The position numbers and the translations under genes were made by a program. The notes beneath the pieces are model-generated. The model was not told the DNA's origin and searched no databases. It was given only the letters and a program-made list of their open reading frames with translations. A DNA stretch of 64,000 bases from Luidia sarsii. Lineage: Eukaryota > Echinodermata > Asteroidea > Paxillosida > Luidiidae. Positions 23,206 through 34,200 of this stretch are shown here, one piece after another. Numbering within the stretch: the stretch's first letter is position 1; every line of letters begins with the position of its first letter. Where the stretch lies: NCBI GenBank assembly GCA_949987565.1, contig OX465115.1, forward strand, positions 15,747,242 to 15,811,241, given 5' to 3'.

Positions 23206-23554
23206 ATACCAACCCATCATTCTCATTCAGGATGCAAACAACAATTTTTTTCTCTCAAAGCTACCGAACGCCTCTTGAAGAATCAATTTTCAACGCTAAT
23301 GCTTTGTGAAATCCACCTTTGAACGCAATAGCTCTTTAGAGGTTCACCTCTAATTTCATTCCTTCTATTGGTACGGTACTCTGTTCTTAATCCGGCACCT
23401 GGACGGTTATCGAGCGGTTTCATGTTTTTCCCCTGACGGTGAATGTTCATTTGATTACATGGTAAACAGCTGAGTATTGTCCGATTTCACTCTTGTTCGT
23501 TCGGCGGCGAATTTACACAAAAACGGAATCAAGCTTTAATACAGAAAAATGATT

Positions 23555-23705
23555 ATTCAATGAGGGTTTGCCCTGCTCGACGTAATAATCACTCTGTGCT
23601 CAGTGCTTTGCCCGATTTCCTGCTGAATAGAAATACAGGCAGCTCGGTCGGGACTCGCCTGAACACGCGGCTCTTGTTTTCTAGTGCAGACGTAACCACT
23701 GGACC
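23555..23705 (-). mobile_element. SINE-B copy, diverged
   Basis: Matches the SINE-B tail (tgagggtttgccctgctcga) and a worn head (cagctcggtcgggactcg). It abuts the 47-bp minisatellite. Confidence 0.6.
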
Positions 23706-23935
23706 AGCGATGATGATGATGGTGTTGTGATGGTGATGGTGGTGGTGATGGTGATGATGGTGATGATGGTGTTGTGATGGTGATGGTGGTGGTGATGGTG
23801 ATGATGGTGATGATGGTGTTGTGATGGTGATGGTGGTGGTGATGGTGATGATGGTGATGATGGTGTTGTGATGGTGATGGTGGTGGTGATGGTGATGATG
23901 GTGATGATGGTGATGATAATGAAGGTGATGGTGAT
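23706..23935. repeat. 47-bp minisatellite of GATGGT type
   Basis: GGTGTTGTGATGG recurs at 23721, 23768, 23815 and 23862, a strict 47-bp period made of GATGGT/GATGAT blocks. Minus-strand His-rich frames are artefacts. Confidence 0.9.
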
Positions 23936-23959
23936 AATACGCACAAAAATACACAGCAC

Positions 23960-24215
23960 TTATTCATTTGTCCCTTAGTCTGGTATAACTGTCAACCACC
24001 TTTCTCCAACCTTCTCTGTTTTCTGCTTTCTGAAGGGCTTCACTCAGACCGAGCCCTGTCCACTCTGTGATGTTGTCTTCCCATCTCTTTGTCTGTCTGC
24101 CTCTTCCTCTCCCTCCGTGCACAGTGCACTGCAGGATCGTCTTCGTCACCCCTGTCGACCTTCGAGCCCGCACCATGTAAATGTAAGCCTTTTCACGGAG
24201 GTTAGAAGTAGAAAT
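23960..24215 (-). pseudogene. LINE ORF2 C-terminal fragment
   Basis: The minus-strand frame contains TGVTKTILQCTVHGGRGRGR, then QTKRWEDNITEWTGL and ENREGWRKVV, the usual C-terminal end of retrotransposon endonuclease/reverse transcriptases. It is open over about 85 codons but has lost all enzymatic domains. Confidence 0.75.
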
Positions 24216-24480
24216 AAATATGCACACAAATACACAGCACTAACAAACCTGATTATCCTTATCACATTATAACTATGGCCGAAGCTTGCAAGGTACAGGG
24301 TGAAAATTGGTTTAGTTTATTTCCTGTCCAAAGCATCAATCTTCAATGTACAAACAAATTATAGATTTCTTTCAGCAGGCAATCAAGCACAGCACTGAGC
24401 ACTAAGTGCTTATTGCATAGAGTAGGACAAGCCATTGTTGGAATTACAGAATGTACCACAACAAAGCAACACTTTACACT

Positions 24481-24657
24481 ACATGGAATATAGGTGATAT
24501 ACAGAAATGTTGCAAACTGCTTACTGACTAAAATAACCAAAATGCAAATCTTAAAATTTAGTGGGCCTGACGTTTTGATCCTAGCAGGACCTTTCTCAAA
24601 GGCACTCTGCCTATGAGAAAGGTCCTGCTAGGATCGAAACGTCATACATGGAATATA
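24481..24657 (-). mobile_element. SINE-A tail (snapback) copy with 12-bp target duplication
   Basis: Core 24493-24645 with inverted CCTAGCAGGACCTTTCTC arms. ACATGGAATATA lies at 24481-24492 and 24646-24657. The short-arm end stops at AAACGTCA, earlier than other copies, consistent with 5' truncation in minus sense. Confidence 0.78.
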
Positions 24658-25599
24658 CATCAAGTATAAACATAATAATCAACATCAAGGTGAATCTGTG
24701 AAGGGGCCCATCAAGAAGCACAGCTTATAAGAAACGGGTCCCATTGCATACCATGCACTGATGAATCGGGAGAAAATGAATGCTTGTCTGGAGTTAAGGT
24801 CGTAAGCGGCATGGAGACGTCGGAGGGCCCATTGTCTGTGACGTCATCAATGTCAAATTACCTTGGACATGCACCACGACCAAATTTGTTTTTACACTAA
24901 TTTCACGTTTCCGGATTACGTTTGTCAAACAAATAAAGGAAAGACCGAGTGAAAGCTTTTGGAAATAAAAATAAATAAACGACGTTTTGACCGGAACGGT
25001 ACGGGATGTTTTTGTGTGTCGAAATCAAGGTGAATACAATATCCAATTAAATTTCACACTCGCATAACGAGGCGGGTTAATGTGATTTGTGTCAAGGTTC
25101 GGTGTAAGCTGGATTTACTCTGATGTGGTTTGTAACTTAAAGCCGTGTAGATAGACAAGAAACCGTAACAGATGTTGATTCTAAATGGAACATTTGAATT
25201 CACTATACGTGTATTGACACAATGAACAGCTAAAAGCAGACCAGAGTTTTCAATGAGGCGAATCAATATAGGCCTAGCATTGAGATATGTTTATGAAATG
25301 GTGGATAATTTCCTGAGGAGAGTGGGACGTGGTAAATTAATTGAACTGAGGATCAGAGGAGAAATAGGCTAAGAGTGCAAATAAACAGAAGGAAATAATC
25401 GATTGATTGACCGTCTGAAGGTTGTTTCATGTCAATCGAAAATGCAATATTGCTTTTATTAATGGTAACCTCAAGCGAGATACTAATTCATTCAGGGCAG
25501 AATTTAACACAGCATTAGGATCGATACCAAGTTTGAAATTAATTAATTAATTAATTACAAGTCTTCCACAAGAGGAATTAATCACAATATGTAAATGAA

Positions 25600-26025
25600 T
25601 GTCTCGACAATGTTATTCCTTGAGTGTGAGCATAACGTAGAGGGGTTGGGTGTGCGAGTGTGTGTAAGTAGGATGTGGGCATGAATCTAGTGCCTTGTGG
25701 AGACCTAGTCCAATAGGTTGAATAGGTCTCCACAGGGAAATTGTAAAGGTGTATAGGTCTCCACAAGGTTTTCACGAAACTAGTGTTTGGAAATAAATTA
25801 AAAAACGGGAAATTTGTGATGGATAAGAATTGGTCGCAAATTGAAGTGCTGTATAATTATATGGAACATACGGTCCAAATTTCTACCCAGGAAAGTGAAT
25901 TTGGCTGAAATGGGAGCATTTTTCAAACATAGTTTCTCACTCGGTTGTATACTGCACGATGACAAAACAGTGTCCCCACAACGATACAAATCGGTATGTG
26001 TGTGGGTTTATGGTGGGGGTGAACC
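25600..26025. repeat. interspersed repeat J, copy 2
   Basis: Second copy of the repeat described at 22820-23205, with small indels (cgaaactagtgtttgg inserted near 25775). Preceded by a short (TTAA)n run at 25541-25557. Confidence 0.7.
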
Positions 26026-26029
26026 GTTA

Positions 26030-26970
26030 CAGGAAATAATTTCATATAACGGCCGTAGATGCTCAAACACGAATCAGTCGTCGTGTTCAATGCAGTAGAT
26101 AGAGTCACATGCTTAAAATCTTCAAGGAACCTGGGAGCAATCAGGCGCTCATTTGTTCAGCCTCCTCTCAATGGTCCGTCCAACATTTCAGACGGAATGT
26201 CGCCGGCAAAGTAAAGGTACAAAGGCTTTCTATGTCATGACTTCGGCACGTTATGAGATCGTAGCTAACCTTGTAAATTTCATTCTCTTCCCTAGAGTAA
26301 AGTCAAAGACTGTTGTTTAAGAAAACATGTGCAGTGGTCTCTCATGGGGGGATTTAAGGATCTTCCACGTTCAGTCCTTCCTGACAAAAGATGAAAATGT
26401 TTACAAAAAAAGCAATCGTGGAAAACAGTCGCGGGCGAAGATCTCATTTAATGCTCGCAGAGAAATCGAACGAGAATGATGCCACGCTCTAATCACTGTA
26501 TTTTTAGAAACCTCTTCTCTCTCCACAATGGGGGAAAAGCGGTGTCTACATGGCGTATTTCAATGAGAGCTTCTAATACGCTGACGGGCAAAAGACATGT
26601 AACGTCGACTCCCATTATAGAGTGCTCCGTCGGTCATAACGACAACTCGATTATAAAAAGCACACAAGTCGCGATCAATTTATTTGGTGTATTACGAGCA
26701 CGCACTTTACGAGACTCCGGTTGTATTGCGACGATTTTGGTCGACCTAATTACGCGAACAAAAGCATCGGTCTCGATCCATTCATAACCTAACGACTTCC
26801 TTTGAAAACTGACGGGTACTGCGGCCTGTCCAAAGACAAACAATGTATAGCCCTATGTCCTCATTCCATGTTCTTTGTTGTTAGGACGTGTACGTGGTCA
26901 GTGCGGAAGTGTATATCAACCGAATACATCCAAGATGGCGGCTGATCGCACTTAAAGTTGCATATGTTAC
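26030..26970. other. gene-free stretch, nothing recognised
   Basis: A 103-codon plus frame (26476-26787) and a 69-codon minus frame overlap here. Neither resembles a family, and no splice-site context supports an exon. Confidence 0.35.
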
Positions 26971-26974
26971 TAGT

Positions 26975-27590
26975 AAATAAAGCTCCCATAGAACGCAGTA
27001 CAAACCTCTCACATTCGAGGTGAACAATTCCACACCCAAAAGTTTCTCAGTTCTTGTAGCTACACTGAAAATCGTATTTTTTTGGACCTTCATCTCTCAG
27101 ATTTTTTTTTATTTGGGAGTTCTTATGTATCAATGTGTAGCCATCCAAACCGAATTTCTGCTCGGATTTTGGGAAGCATTTCACCACTTCCACAGTCACT
27201 AGGGCCACATGTAAAGCCAGATTTTATTTTTCCGAATTACACACGAAATTGAATCTCAAAATTTAGTGGGCCTGACGTTTCGATCCTAGCAGGACCTTTC
27301 TCAAAGACTTTGCCTTTGAGAAAGGTTCTGCTAGGATCGAAACGTCAGGCCCACTACATTTTGAGATTTGCATTTTGGTAATTTTAGTCAGTAAGCAGTT
27401 TGCAACATTTTTGTATAACACGAAATTAAACATTGAACCCCTAGGTTGTCTTAAGCTTCACTTATTCTACAATATATCGAGTTAATTAGCCTCTAAAGGC
27501 CCCTTCTTTAATAAAAAAGGTGTGGCTCCACACTTTATTGTAATCAGCTCGGTGGAGCCATCTTGGATTGATTTAGTGTGCTGCACCCAG
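26975..27590. repeat. interspersed repeat I, copy 2, split by a SINE-A tail
   Basis: Matches 21290-21765 on both sides of an insertion at 27251-27417. The right part (tgaacccctaggttgtct onward) resumes after the insertion. Confidence 0.7.
27241..27427 (+). mobile_element. SINE-A tail (snapback) copy with 10-bp target duplication
   Basis: Element 27251-27417 (167 bp) with the inverted core CGATCCTAGCAGGACCTTTC and its complement, then GATTTGCATTTTGGTAATTT and the conserved 3' end GCAACATTTTTGTATA. ACACGAAATT occurs at 27241-27250 and 27418-27427. It sits inside repeat I. Confidence 0.8.
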
Positions 27591-27690
27591 GAAAGCATGG
27601 ATATGATGTCTGCTGCCACCAAGCGGCTGATATTATCTCATCAGTGAAATATGGCGGTGTATTTGTATCCACAAGGGGCGACACACTTAG

Positions 27691-27932
27691 GTCGTTTACG
27701 AAATGAAGGCTTAGGCTCGGGCTTATACTTCGCTCATATTAATCTTACTCGTTACAATGTCACAGGCATCTAGAAACAAGCGTTTTGCCCCAGTTTTTTT
27801 TGGGAATATCCTGTACCTATCAAGCCAACAAACCTTCAAATTCGGAAACAAACCACAAACTTGATGTTCAGGTTTTGTCAGACGGAGACGAAGCCTGAGC
27901 CCGAGCCTAAGCCTTCATTTCAAAAACGGCCT
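27691..27932. mobile_element. MITE family G copy
   Basis: Termini GTCGTTTACGAAATGAAGGC and GCCTTCATTTCAAAAACGGC are inverted. The inside shares cagtttttttggg-aatatcctgtacct with 11308-11541. Confidence 0.72.
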
Positions 27933-27934
27933 TT

Positions 27935-28330
27935 AACCGCGTTTTAAGTGGACTTATAATTGGATACGATTGTTACCCTTCCATTTTAAGTCAAGTGGAA
28001 ACGGCCCAGTTAAATTACCTCCCGGTTTCTTTTACTGGTCAACCTCTGCCCAGTAGAAGTGACCAGCGGTGGATTTCATGAAACTCATCGTAACTTAAGA
28101 TCATTCACAAAGCAATAGGAAATGCACAGAAACCATATGACCTAGTTACTATAGGTTTCCAACTAATTAGATCCTAAGTTGAGCTTTGTGAAAAGCGCCC
28201 CAGGGAAGTGTAACCATAATATTATGGTTTAACCGAGCCGATTAGTCCAGTGGAAATACACTACTCGGTAAAACGCGACTCGAAAAAACCCACATCCGGC
28301 CTGTGACGTAACACATGCACTGTGCACATC
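27935..28330. repeat. interspersed repeat H, copy 2, with nested family F element
   Basis: Matches 8425-8765 on both sides of a 138-bp insertion at about 28066-28203. Left part CGGCCCAGTTAAATTACCTC; right part TTTAACCGAGCCGATTAGTC and ACATGCACTGTG. Confidence 0.65.
28066..28203. mobile_element. MITE family F copy
   Basis: Inverted halves GATTTCATGAAACTCATCGTAA and TAAGTTGAGCTTTGTGAAAA. Related to 35308-35462. It interrupts repeat H and is therefore the younger of the two. Confidence 0.6.
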
Positions 28331-28864
28331 GTCAGTTATTATGCGTTGCGTGCTACATTGACCCTATCGACCTACATAGTTGATACTCGCTTTCGACATT
28401 TCCCAAACAGCCATCGCTTCGACATTTCCCAACAATGGCAGATGTTGTCGATGTCACCAGGAATCTACTCAGCATGAGTGGCAATTTATCTCCCTCGATC
28501 CAGAAGGCTTGCCTCCGCTTTCCCCCAGTGGCATCTTCAGGTTTTTTTTCTCCAGGTTTCTTTTTGCCCACACTGCAATTATCTGCCATGGCTTGAACAT
28601 GAAGTAAACTTCCTCTTCCTCTTCCTCAAGTTGTTTCCTTTTCGCGAGCTATCGATGTCATTGCGTAACCTCAACGATCACGCACATCGCCCATGAGCCG
28701 TAGCGCCAACTATTCAACGTGACCACATCTATATTAAACACGCGGTGACTAATAGTGAAAGCAAATACAAGGAATCATTTTATGGGACGCGTCCTTGGAA
28801 CAGATTATGAGTAATTACGGACCAACTCCGACCCCGAGTTACATATACTAGTTGATTATCATCC

Positions 28865-29075
28865 AAATTGATTGACTTGAACCCGAGACCTCTGGATTAA
28901 CGTACCAGTGCTCTTCCATCTGCGCTATCCAGCCCTTAGAAGATGTGCTTAGTAATAGTCAACTATATAGTCTTTGCCGGGGTGGGGGCGCCAGTCAGAA
29001 GCAATTCAACCATTAAGTGCCGTATATCTCCAGGGAGCACACCCCCGCTTTCATGCAGCACAAACAACTATGGTT
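28865..29075 (-). mobile_element. SINE-A copy, head plus body
   Basis: In minus sense: GATAGCGCAGATGGAAGAGC (A box), CTCGGGTTCAAGTC (B box). On the plus strand, the body TCTTTGCCGGGGTGGGGGCG and GTGCCGTATATCTCCAGGGA is shared with 33955-34200. Confidence 0.7.
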
Positions 29076-30378
29076 TCCCTCTCAGTTTGTCCTTTGTTTG
29101 ATCATGGAGGAGTCATCCGTTTACTCCGTCATTCAATATTTGCAAATCTGGTCGAGGTAGATTTTCGCTTACAGCTCAGGTTGCAGTTTCGCGGCAAACC
29201 TGATCTGTCTCAATATCACGGAACTAGATATGTTAATGACATCCGTATGGGCGATTGCGAAGGGGTCTATTTCCCAAAAGATGAACCCATTTTCGCAAGG
29301 AAACAGACTCGTTGTTGCTCAGTATGCAAGGATCGGTATCTTAGAGGGAGATCTGTAAATAGAGCCACCTCATTATCGAAACTTGATAAGTTGAACCATG
29401 GAGGAATATGGTTGAACCTTGTGAGACGAGGCCTGATTAAGGTCCTGCTGTCAGAATTATACTTGATGCCTTTTGCCAATATTAGCCAGAGATAAGTCAA
29501 AAGCAAATAACGTCAACATGAAAGTATGTCGATGTGCTTATATCCGGTTTCACGAAATAAAAGCAGTTGCTCACCAGGTTTTCACACATTATAAAGCAGC
29601 TCGATAAAACTCATTTGAATATTTGGTCTCATTTGAATAAGCCGAACCAGAAGCCAATAAGATCAGGGGCTTTTATCAATGAACGCATAATTACGCCACA
29701 TGCGCACACATGTATGTGCCAACAGGCCTTCCGGCAAAAAGATAATTACCGTACGTGCACATACCACGCCATGTCACTTCCTAAAAACAAGGACGGGTAC
29801 TGTACATTGAATGAGCGTATTTTTTACTTTGTTCCCGAGGCGTCAAATGTCACGGTGTCAAAGGTGAGAGTGCAATGTCAGTTTGCGTGCACCGTAGCAC
29901 ACCGGACTGCACGTAACCCCAGCAGTTACATCAGACCCGGCCAGATACTAACGCACAACGAGTCGGCAGTACAGACGGGCTCTCAGTCTAGTAAGCAGGC
30001 TTACGTCACGGTAACCGACATCGAGAGACGGGCGATGAGTGATCTGTCCAGTCTGGGTACGTGTGCTTCACATTTCTAGCTGTTGACGGCAACCAGCATT
30101 GTTGATATAAGTGATACAGACACAAGGTAATAATCAGCTTTATGTGTAGTCTGCAGGACCTTGCTCTTTGACTCGGTTTCTATCGTACTTTCTACCTCCA
30201 TGGTCTAAACTAAAGCACGTCACGTTCTCGGCATCGATCACATCACTCAAGAGGAAGTGGTTTGGTGAGCGTGTACCGTCTGTCAGTTTCCAATCTGGAC
30301 CACTTTGTGCTGGCTCATAATTTATAGAGGCTTGGTCAACGTCTTCGCTGTAGAGATTAACCGTAGTGCGTGTGGAAG
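29076..30378. other. upstream region of the Toll-like receptor, no exon recognised
   Basis: Two plus frames of about 170 codons (28974-29495 and 29567-30079) show no domain, and the first begins inside a SINE. Any promoter or untranslated exon of the receptor would lie here, but no motif is convincing. Confidence 0.35.
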
Positions 30379-33303
30379 ATGTGGACACTGGCCGTCTTGC
30401 TACTGGGGCTAGCGTTACTGGTCCAGTGCGGTTCGTTGCAGCCGTGGTCAGCGGGAGAGCACGGGTTGAGCAGCGGGGCTGGGCGGCCGCTTTCCCCGGT
30501 CGACTCCCCCGTCCGTGCACGGCGAGCGGCGGACCCCCGCGGTGGAGACTCCGCCGACCGGTTCCAGCCCGTGACGAGCTGCGTGGCAGACTTCAACTGC
30601 TTCTGCACATGGGACGCCTCCTCCGCCGCCGGCGGGAACATCACCGAGTACGAGCAGGTGTTGTGCCAGGGCAACGGTCTGGGCGACCTGGCTCCTCTGA
30701 TGGACGCCGTCCCGCGAACGGGGCGGATCCTGCTGACCTGCTGGGGCTACGATGGGCGCCTGAATCTGACGGCAAATGCGTCGGTCAAGCACGCCACCAG
30801 CCTTCGGCATCTGCAGTTCACCAAGTGCTCGGTGGGGATGGCGCCGGACGCCTTCTCTCAGCTGTCGTCCCTTCGTGAGGTGGACCTGTTCTACACGTCC
30901 GTGCCTCGCTGGGACCTGCAGGCACTTGGGAACCTCGGCAGGAGCGAGGAGGGTGTAGTCGTTAGGCTAAGCGCCGGTGAAGTCCCAGCCTTGCCGGACT
31001 TTGCTTTCGGCGAAGCTCCTGGAAAGAACATCACCGACCTCAGCTTGGCCTTCAACAACATAGGGACGGTATCGCCCCAGGCATTTGCAGGCATGGATCG
31101 CTTGCGGAAACTTTTCCTCAACAACAATGACCTCACGGTCCTGAAGAACGGAACACTCGATGGATGTGAGGAACTGCAAGTTCTCCGTCTTCAGCACAAC
31201 GGCATCGAGCTGGTAGAGGGCGCACTCGTCTTGCCGTGGTTGCTCGATATGGATCTATCGTGGAACCGGCTGACGGCTCTCGATGCTGACACTTTCAAAT
31301 GGCTGGGCCGCCTCCAATACCTGAACATGAGCCACAACGCTATCACCAGCTTGCCCGTCGGGATATTCGACGGCCTTGCGTCGTTGAGGGCGCTCCGACT
31401 GGAGTGGAATTCGCTGCTCAGCCTCGACCCGCTGGCCGCTGGCGGCGCCGCCTCACCCTGGACGCAGCTGACCCTTCTCAACGTCTCCCACAATGCCCTG
31501 CAGGAGGACACGCCGTTCCTCCTGCAGAGCAGGATGGCCGGTCTCTCCGCCGTGGACTTCTCCCACAACGCCCTGCGCACCCTGCGTCGAGGAGCCGTGA
31601 CCGGGCTGCACTCGCTGCTGGAGGTGGACTTGAAGAACAACTCGCTGTCCTCTATGGAGTGGGAGGCGGTGGCAGACCTGCCCAAGGTGCAGCGCGTCGA
31701 CTTCAGTCTGAACGAGTTCACCGAGGCGCCAGCCGATTTCCTCTTCTACTACTCGCCGCTTCAACAACGGGATCCCCCTCTGCGCTTGTACATGGCCGGC
31801 AATCCTCTCTCGTGCGGCTGCGACTGGCCGCTCTTGATCCGTCTGTCCGACTTCGGTGATTTCGGGCCCGTGCTCCTAGCGGACTTCGAGGAGTGGACCT
31901 GCCGGGCGCCGGCGCCTGTGCACGGGAGAGCCTACGCTCAGCTCCCGGCCGACGAGTTCCTGTGCCCGCTGGAGCCGTGCGTTGTCCCGGAGTGTGACTG
32001 CTACAATCGGACCGCGGACCGAGCGGTTATCATCGCTTGCCAGGGACGAAGCCGGACCGTGTGCGATCCCGTAGCGCTGCCTGCAGCCACGGTCTCCTTC
32101 GAGTGCCGGGGATGCCTCGCCCCGGACTGCTCCGCTCTCCCGCCGGCCAGCTTCGCCGGCCTGGAGCGCCTGGAGACGCTGACCGTGGACGGCAACGACA
32201 ACCTGACGGCAGTCAGTCCCGGCACCTTCGCCGATCTGTCCGGCCTTCGGAGCTTGGCCTTGGGGAACAACCGACTGACCGAGATCAGCAGCAGCGAGAC
32301 CGCGTCGCTGCGCTCCCTGACGGCGGCCGATTTCCACAACAACAGGCTCACGCGGCTGGATGCTGACCTGTTCGCGTCCAGCGCCAACCTCTCTCGCGTC
32401 GACTTGAGCGGTAACGACCTGGTCTCCCTGCCGGAGGGGATCTTCAACTTCACCGGCGAGCTGCGGTCGGTTCGCTTCAGCGGCAACAGTCTGGTCTGCA
32501 ACTGCAGCCTGCTGTGGCTCAAGCACTGGATGCAGGAGCACTTCGAGGCGGTGGAGGAGATCGGGGAGGTGCGCTGTACCGTCAACCAGACGGACGAACA
32601 GGTGCCGGTGGTGGAGGTCCCGGACGGGGACTTCGGCTGTGGGAACGGCAACGAGGTGACCAAGGTCGTCGTCCATGGAGTAATAGTGGCCGCCGTCTTC
32701 GGTCTGGTCGCTGTCATTCTGGCTCTGATCATGGCGGCCGTGCGGTACCGCCGTCCGGCCAGGGTGCTCCTGTACACCCGCCTGGGCCTTCGCTTCGCCG
32801 CCCCCGGCAAGGAGGGCGAGGAGGAGGGCGACGAGGACGGCATGCTATACGACGCCTACCTGGCCTACAGCGACGCCAACATTGACCAGGCCCTGCAGCA
32901 GGTTCGGCCGCGGCTTGAGGACCGGCGTCCACCGTACGCCCTCTGCTTCCGCCACCGGGACTTCCCGGTGGGCGCGGCGCGCTCCTCCGCCATCGTGGAG
33001 TCGGTCAACGCGAGCCGTCGGACGCTGCTCTTCCTGGGGCCCGAGTTCCTTGCCAGCGAGTGGTGCCTCTTCGAGTTCCAGGCGGCGCACGCCCGCTGTC
33101 TCAGCGAGCAGGTCGACCGCATCGTGCCCGTGGTTGTCGGACAGGTGCCGGAGGACTCGCTGCCCGAGGACCTGAGGCTGTACATGGCCAGTAATCGATG
33201 CCTGCGGATGGCTGACCCGCTCTTTTGGGACAAGCTGTGCTACGCCATGCCCAGACAGAGGGCGAGGCCCAAAGGGAACGAAGAGCTACCAGAAGGAAAT
33301 TGA
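30379..33303 (+). CDS. Toll-like receptor, multi-cysteine-cluster (protostome-type), single exon
   Basis: 974 residues from the ATG at 30379 (context GAAGATGT); an in-frame GTG nine bases earlier is not a likely start. Residues 1-21 are a signal peptide (MWTLAVLLLGLALLVQCGS). A Cys-rich N-terminal cap is followed by roughly a dozen leucine-rich repeats, a first LRR C-terminal cap (NPLSCGCDWPLL, near 475), an N-terminal-type cysteine cluster (CVVPECDCY, near 533), further repeats, a second cap (NSLVCNCSLLWLKHW, near 700), a transmembrane helix near 763-788 and a TIR domain from about 822 to 955. Two caps around an internal cluster are the hallmark of mccTLRs. TIR box 1 is YDAYLAYS and box 3 is LFW. 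In box 2 the motif is RDFPVG, so the usual BB-loop proline is valine (864). Expected role: innate immune recognition with signalling through a TIR adaptor; the ligand is unknown. Codon use is strikingly GC-rich against AT-rich flanks. Confidence 0.93.
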   Translation: MWTLAVLLLGLALLVQCGSLQPWSAGEHGLSSGAGRPLSPVDSPVRARRAADPRGGDSADRFQPVTSCVADFNCFCTWDASSAAGGNITEYEQVLCQGNGLGDLAPLMDAVPRTGRILLTCWGYDGRLNLTANASVKHATSLRHLQFTKCSVGMAPDAFSQLSSLREVDLFYTSVPRWDLQALGNLGRSEEGVVVRLSAGEVPALPDFAFGEAPGKNITDLSLAFNNIGTVSPQAFAGMDRLRKLFLNNNDLTVLKNGTLDGCEELQVLRLQHNGIELVEGALVLPWLLDMDLSWNRLTALDADTFKWLGRLQYLNMSHNAITSLPVGIFDGLASLRALRLEWNSLLSLDPLAAGGAASPWTQLTLLNVSHNALQEDTPFLLQSRMAGLSAVDFSHNALRTLRRGAVTGLHSLLEVDLKNNSLSSMEWEAVADLPKVQRVDFSLNEFTEAPADFLFYYSPLQQRDPPLRLYMAGNPLSCGCDWPLLIRLSDFGDFGPVLLADFEEWTCRAPAPVHGRAYAQLPADEFLCPLEPCVVPECDCYNRTADRAVIIACQGRSRTVCDPVALPAATVSFECRGCLAPDCSALPPASFAGLERLETLTVDGNDNLTAVSPGTFADLSGLRSLALGNNRLTEISSSETASLRSLTAADFHNNRLTRLDADLFASSANLSRVDLSGNDLVSLPEGIFNFTGELRSVRFSGNSLVCNCSLLWLKHWMQEHFEAVEEIGEVRCTVNQTDEQVPVVEVPDGDFGCGNGNEVTKVVVHGVIVAAVFGLVAVILALIMAAVRYRRPARVLLYTRLGLRFAAPGKEGEEEGDEDGMLYDAYLAYSDANIDQALQQVRPRLEDRRPPYALCFRHRDFPVGAARSSAIVESVNASRRTLLFLGPEFLASEWCLFEFQAAHARCLSEQVDRIVPVVVGQVPEDSLPEDLRLYMASNRCLRMADPLFWDKLCYAMPRQRARPKGNEELPEGN

Positions 33304-33349
33304 TCAAGTGTTCGTCACTCACTCTGCCCGTCTCATTTCTTCAGTCACC

Positions 33350-33485
33350 CGACGACGGACAGAGTACTACACACTACACACTACCCAAAACACTTAGGTA
33401 CCGGCTCTTTTTAAAGCTACACCCCTTCTTGTCACCGCAAACCTTCCACTTGTCTTAGTATTTCCACCATGCAAACAGAGCAGTC
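33350..33485. repeat. MITE family D copy in the TLR 3' flank
   Basis: Carries the family core (ACACTACCCAAAACACT, CCGGCTCTTTTTAAAGC) and the end GTCACCGCAAACCTTCCACT with TTTCCACCATGCAAAC. It begins about 45 bp after the stop codon, so the transcript's 3' UTR probably contains it. Confidence 0.65.
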
Positions 33486-33954
33486 AAACCTCATCTAATA
33501 TTCATTTCATATCAATTCAACTGTACACGTTTATATTATTATAGTTCGACACATGTTTTTTTTAGTTAATAGCTAAGTATTGTATCTTGTCTTTATTGAT
33601 TCATCGTTCACGTATAATTATGGCAAGTTTCAGTTATTTCTGGAAGGGAAAGATTAATAGATGCATTTTTGTACCATTAAAAAGGCAATGTTGGTGAATT
33701 GTTTATATTTCATAAGGTTAGAGGACATTAGGATTCGATCTTTGAGAAAGATGCATGCCGACAATTCGGGCCCTTTAATTAATTAATTAATTAATTAGTA
33801 TCATTGGTCATTCTAGTGAGGGAATTTTTTAGCTACTTCAAATTCAAAGCACATTCAATAACTTTGTAAAATATATACATGTACATGTATTATCTTTTCA
33901 GGAAATGCTATTTCCTATTATCTCAAACAAATAAAGGCAGAAATGCCAGGGATC

Positions 33955-34200
33955 TTCTGAACAGTTTTGAAAAATGTCAACGAAAACTTTGACTGGACCT
34001 GGACTTGAACTCGAGACCTATGTTTTTCCATAACATTGTTCTTACCTTCTGAGCTATCCAACCCTTAGATTGTGGCCTTACCTAATAGTCAACTAGTCTT
34101 TGCCGGGGTGGGGGCGCCAGTCAGAAGCTATTCAACCATTAACTGCCGTATATCTCCAGGGATCAACCCCCTCGTTTTGCAAACAACCATTTTCTGTCAA
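33955..34200 (-). mobile_element. SINE-A copy, head plus body
   Basis: In minus sense: GGATAGCTCAGAAGGTAAGA (A box), CTCGAGTTCAAGTCCAGGTC (B box), TCAAAGTTTTCGTTGAC. The body (gtctttgccggggtgggggc) is nearly identical to 28865-29075. Confidence 0.75.

Noticed and set aside
28353..28589. 78-codon minus-strand frame starting MADNCSVGKKKPGEKKPEDA
   Set aside because: The start looks protein-like and lysine-rich, but no family is recognised, no splice partner is found and it borders repeat H; it could be a transposon relic.
28974..30079. Two ~170-codon plus-strand frames upstream of the TLR
   Set aside because: The first starts within a SINE; neither shows a domain or plausible splicing.
30357..33322. 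Long antisense frames across the TLR gene
   Set aside because: Shadows of a GC-rich coding strand; no independent motif.
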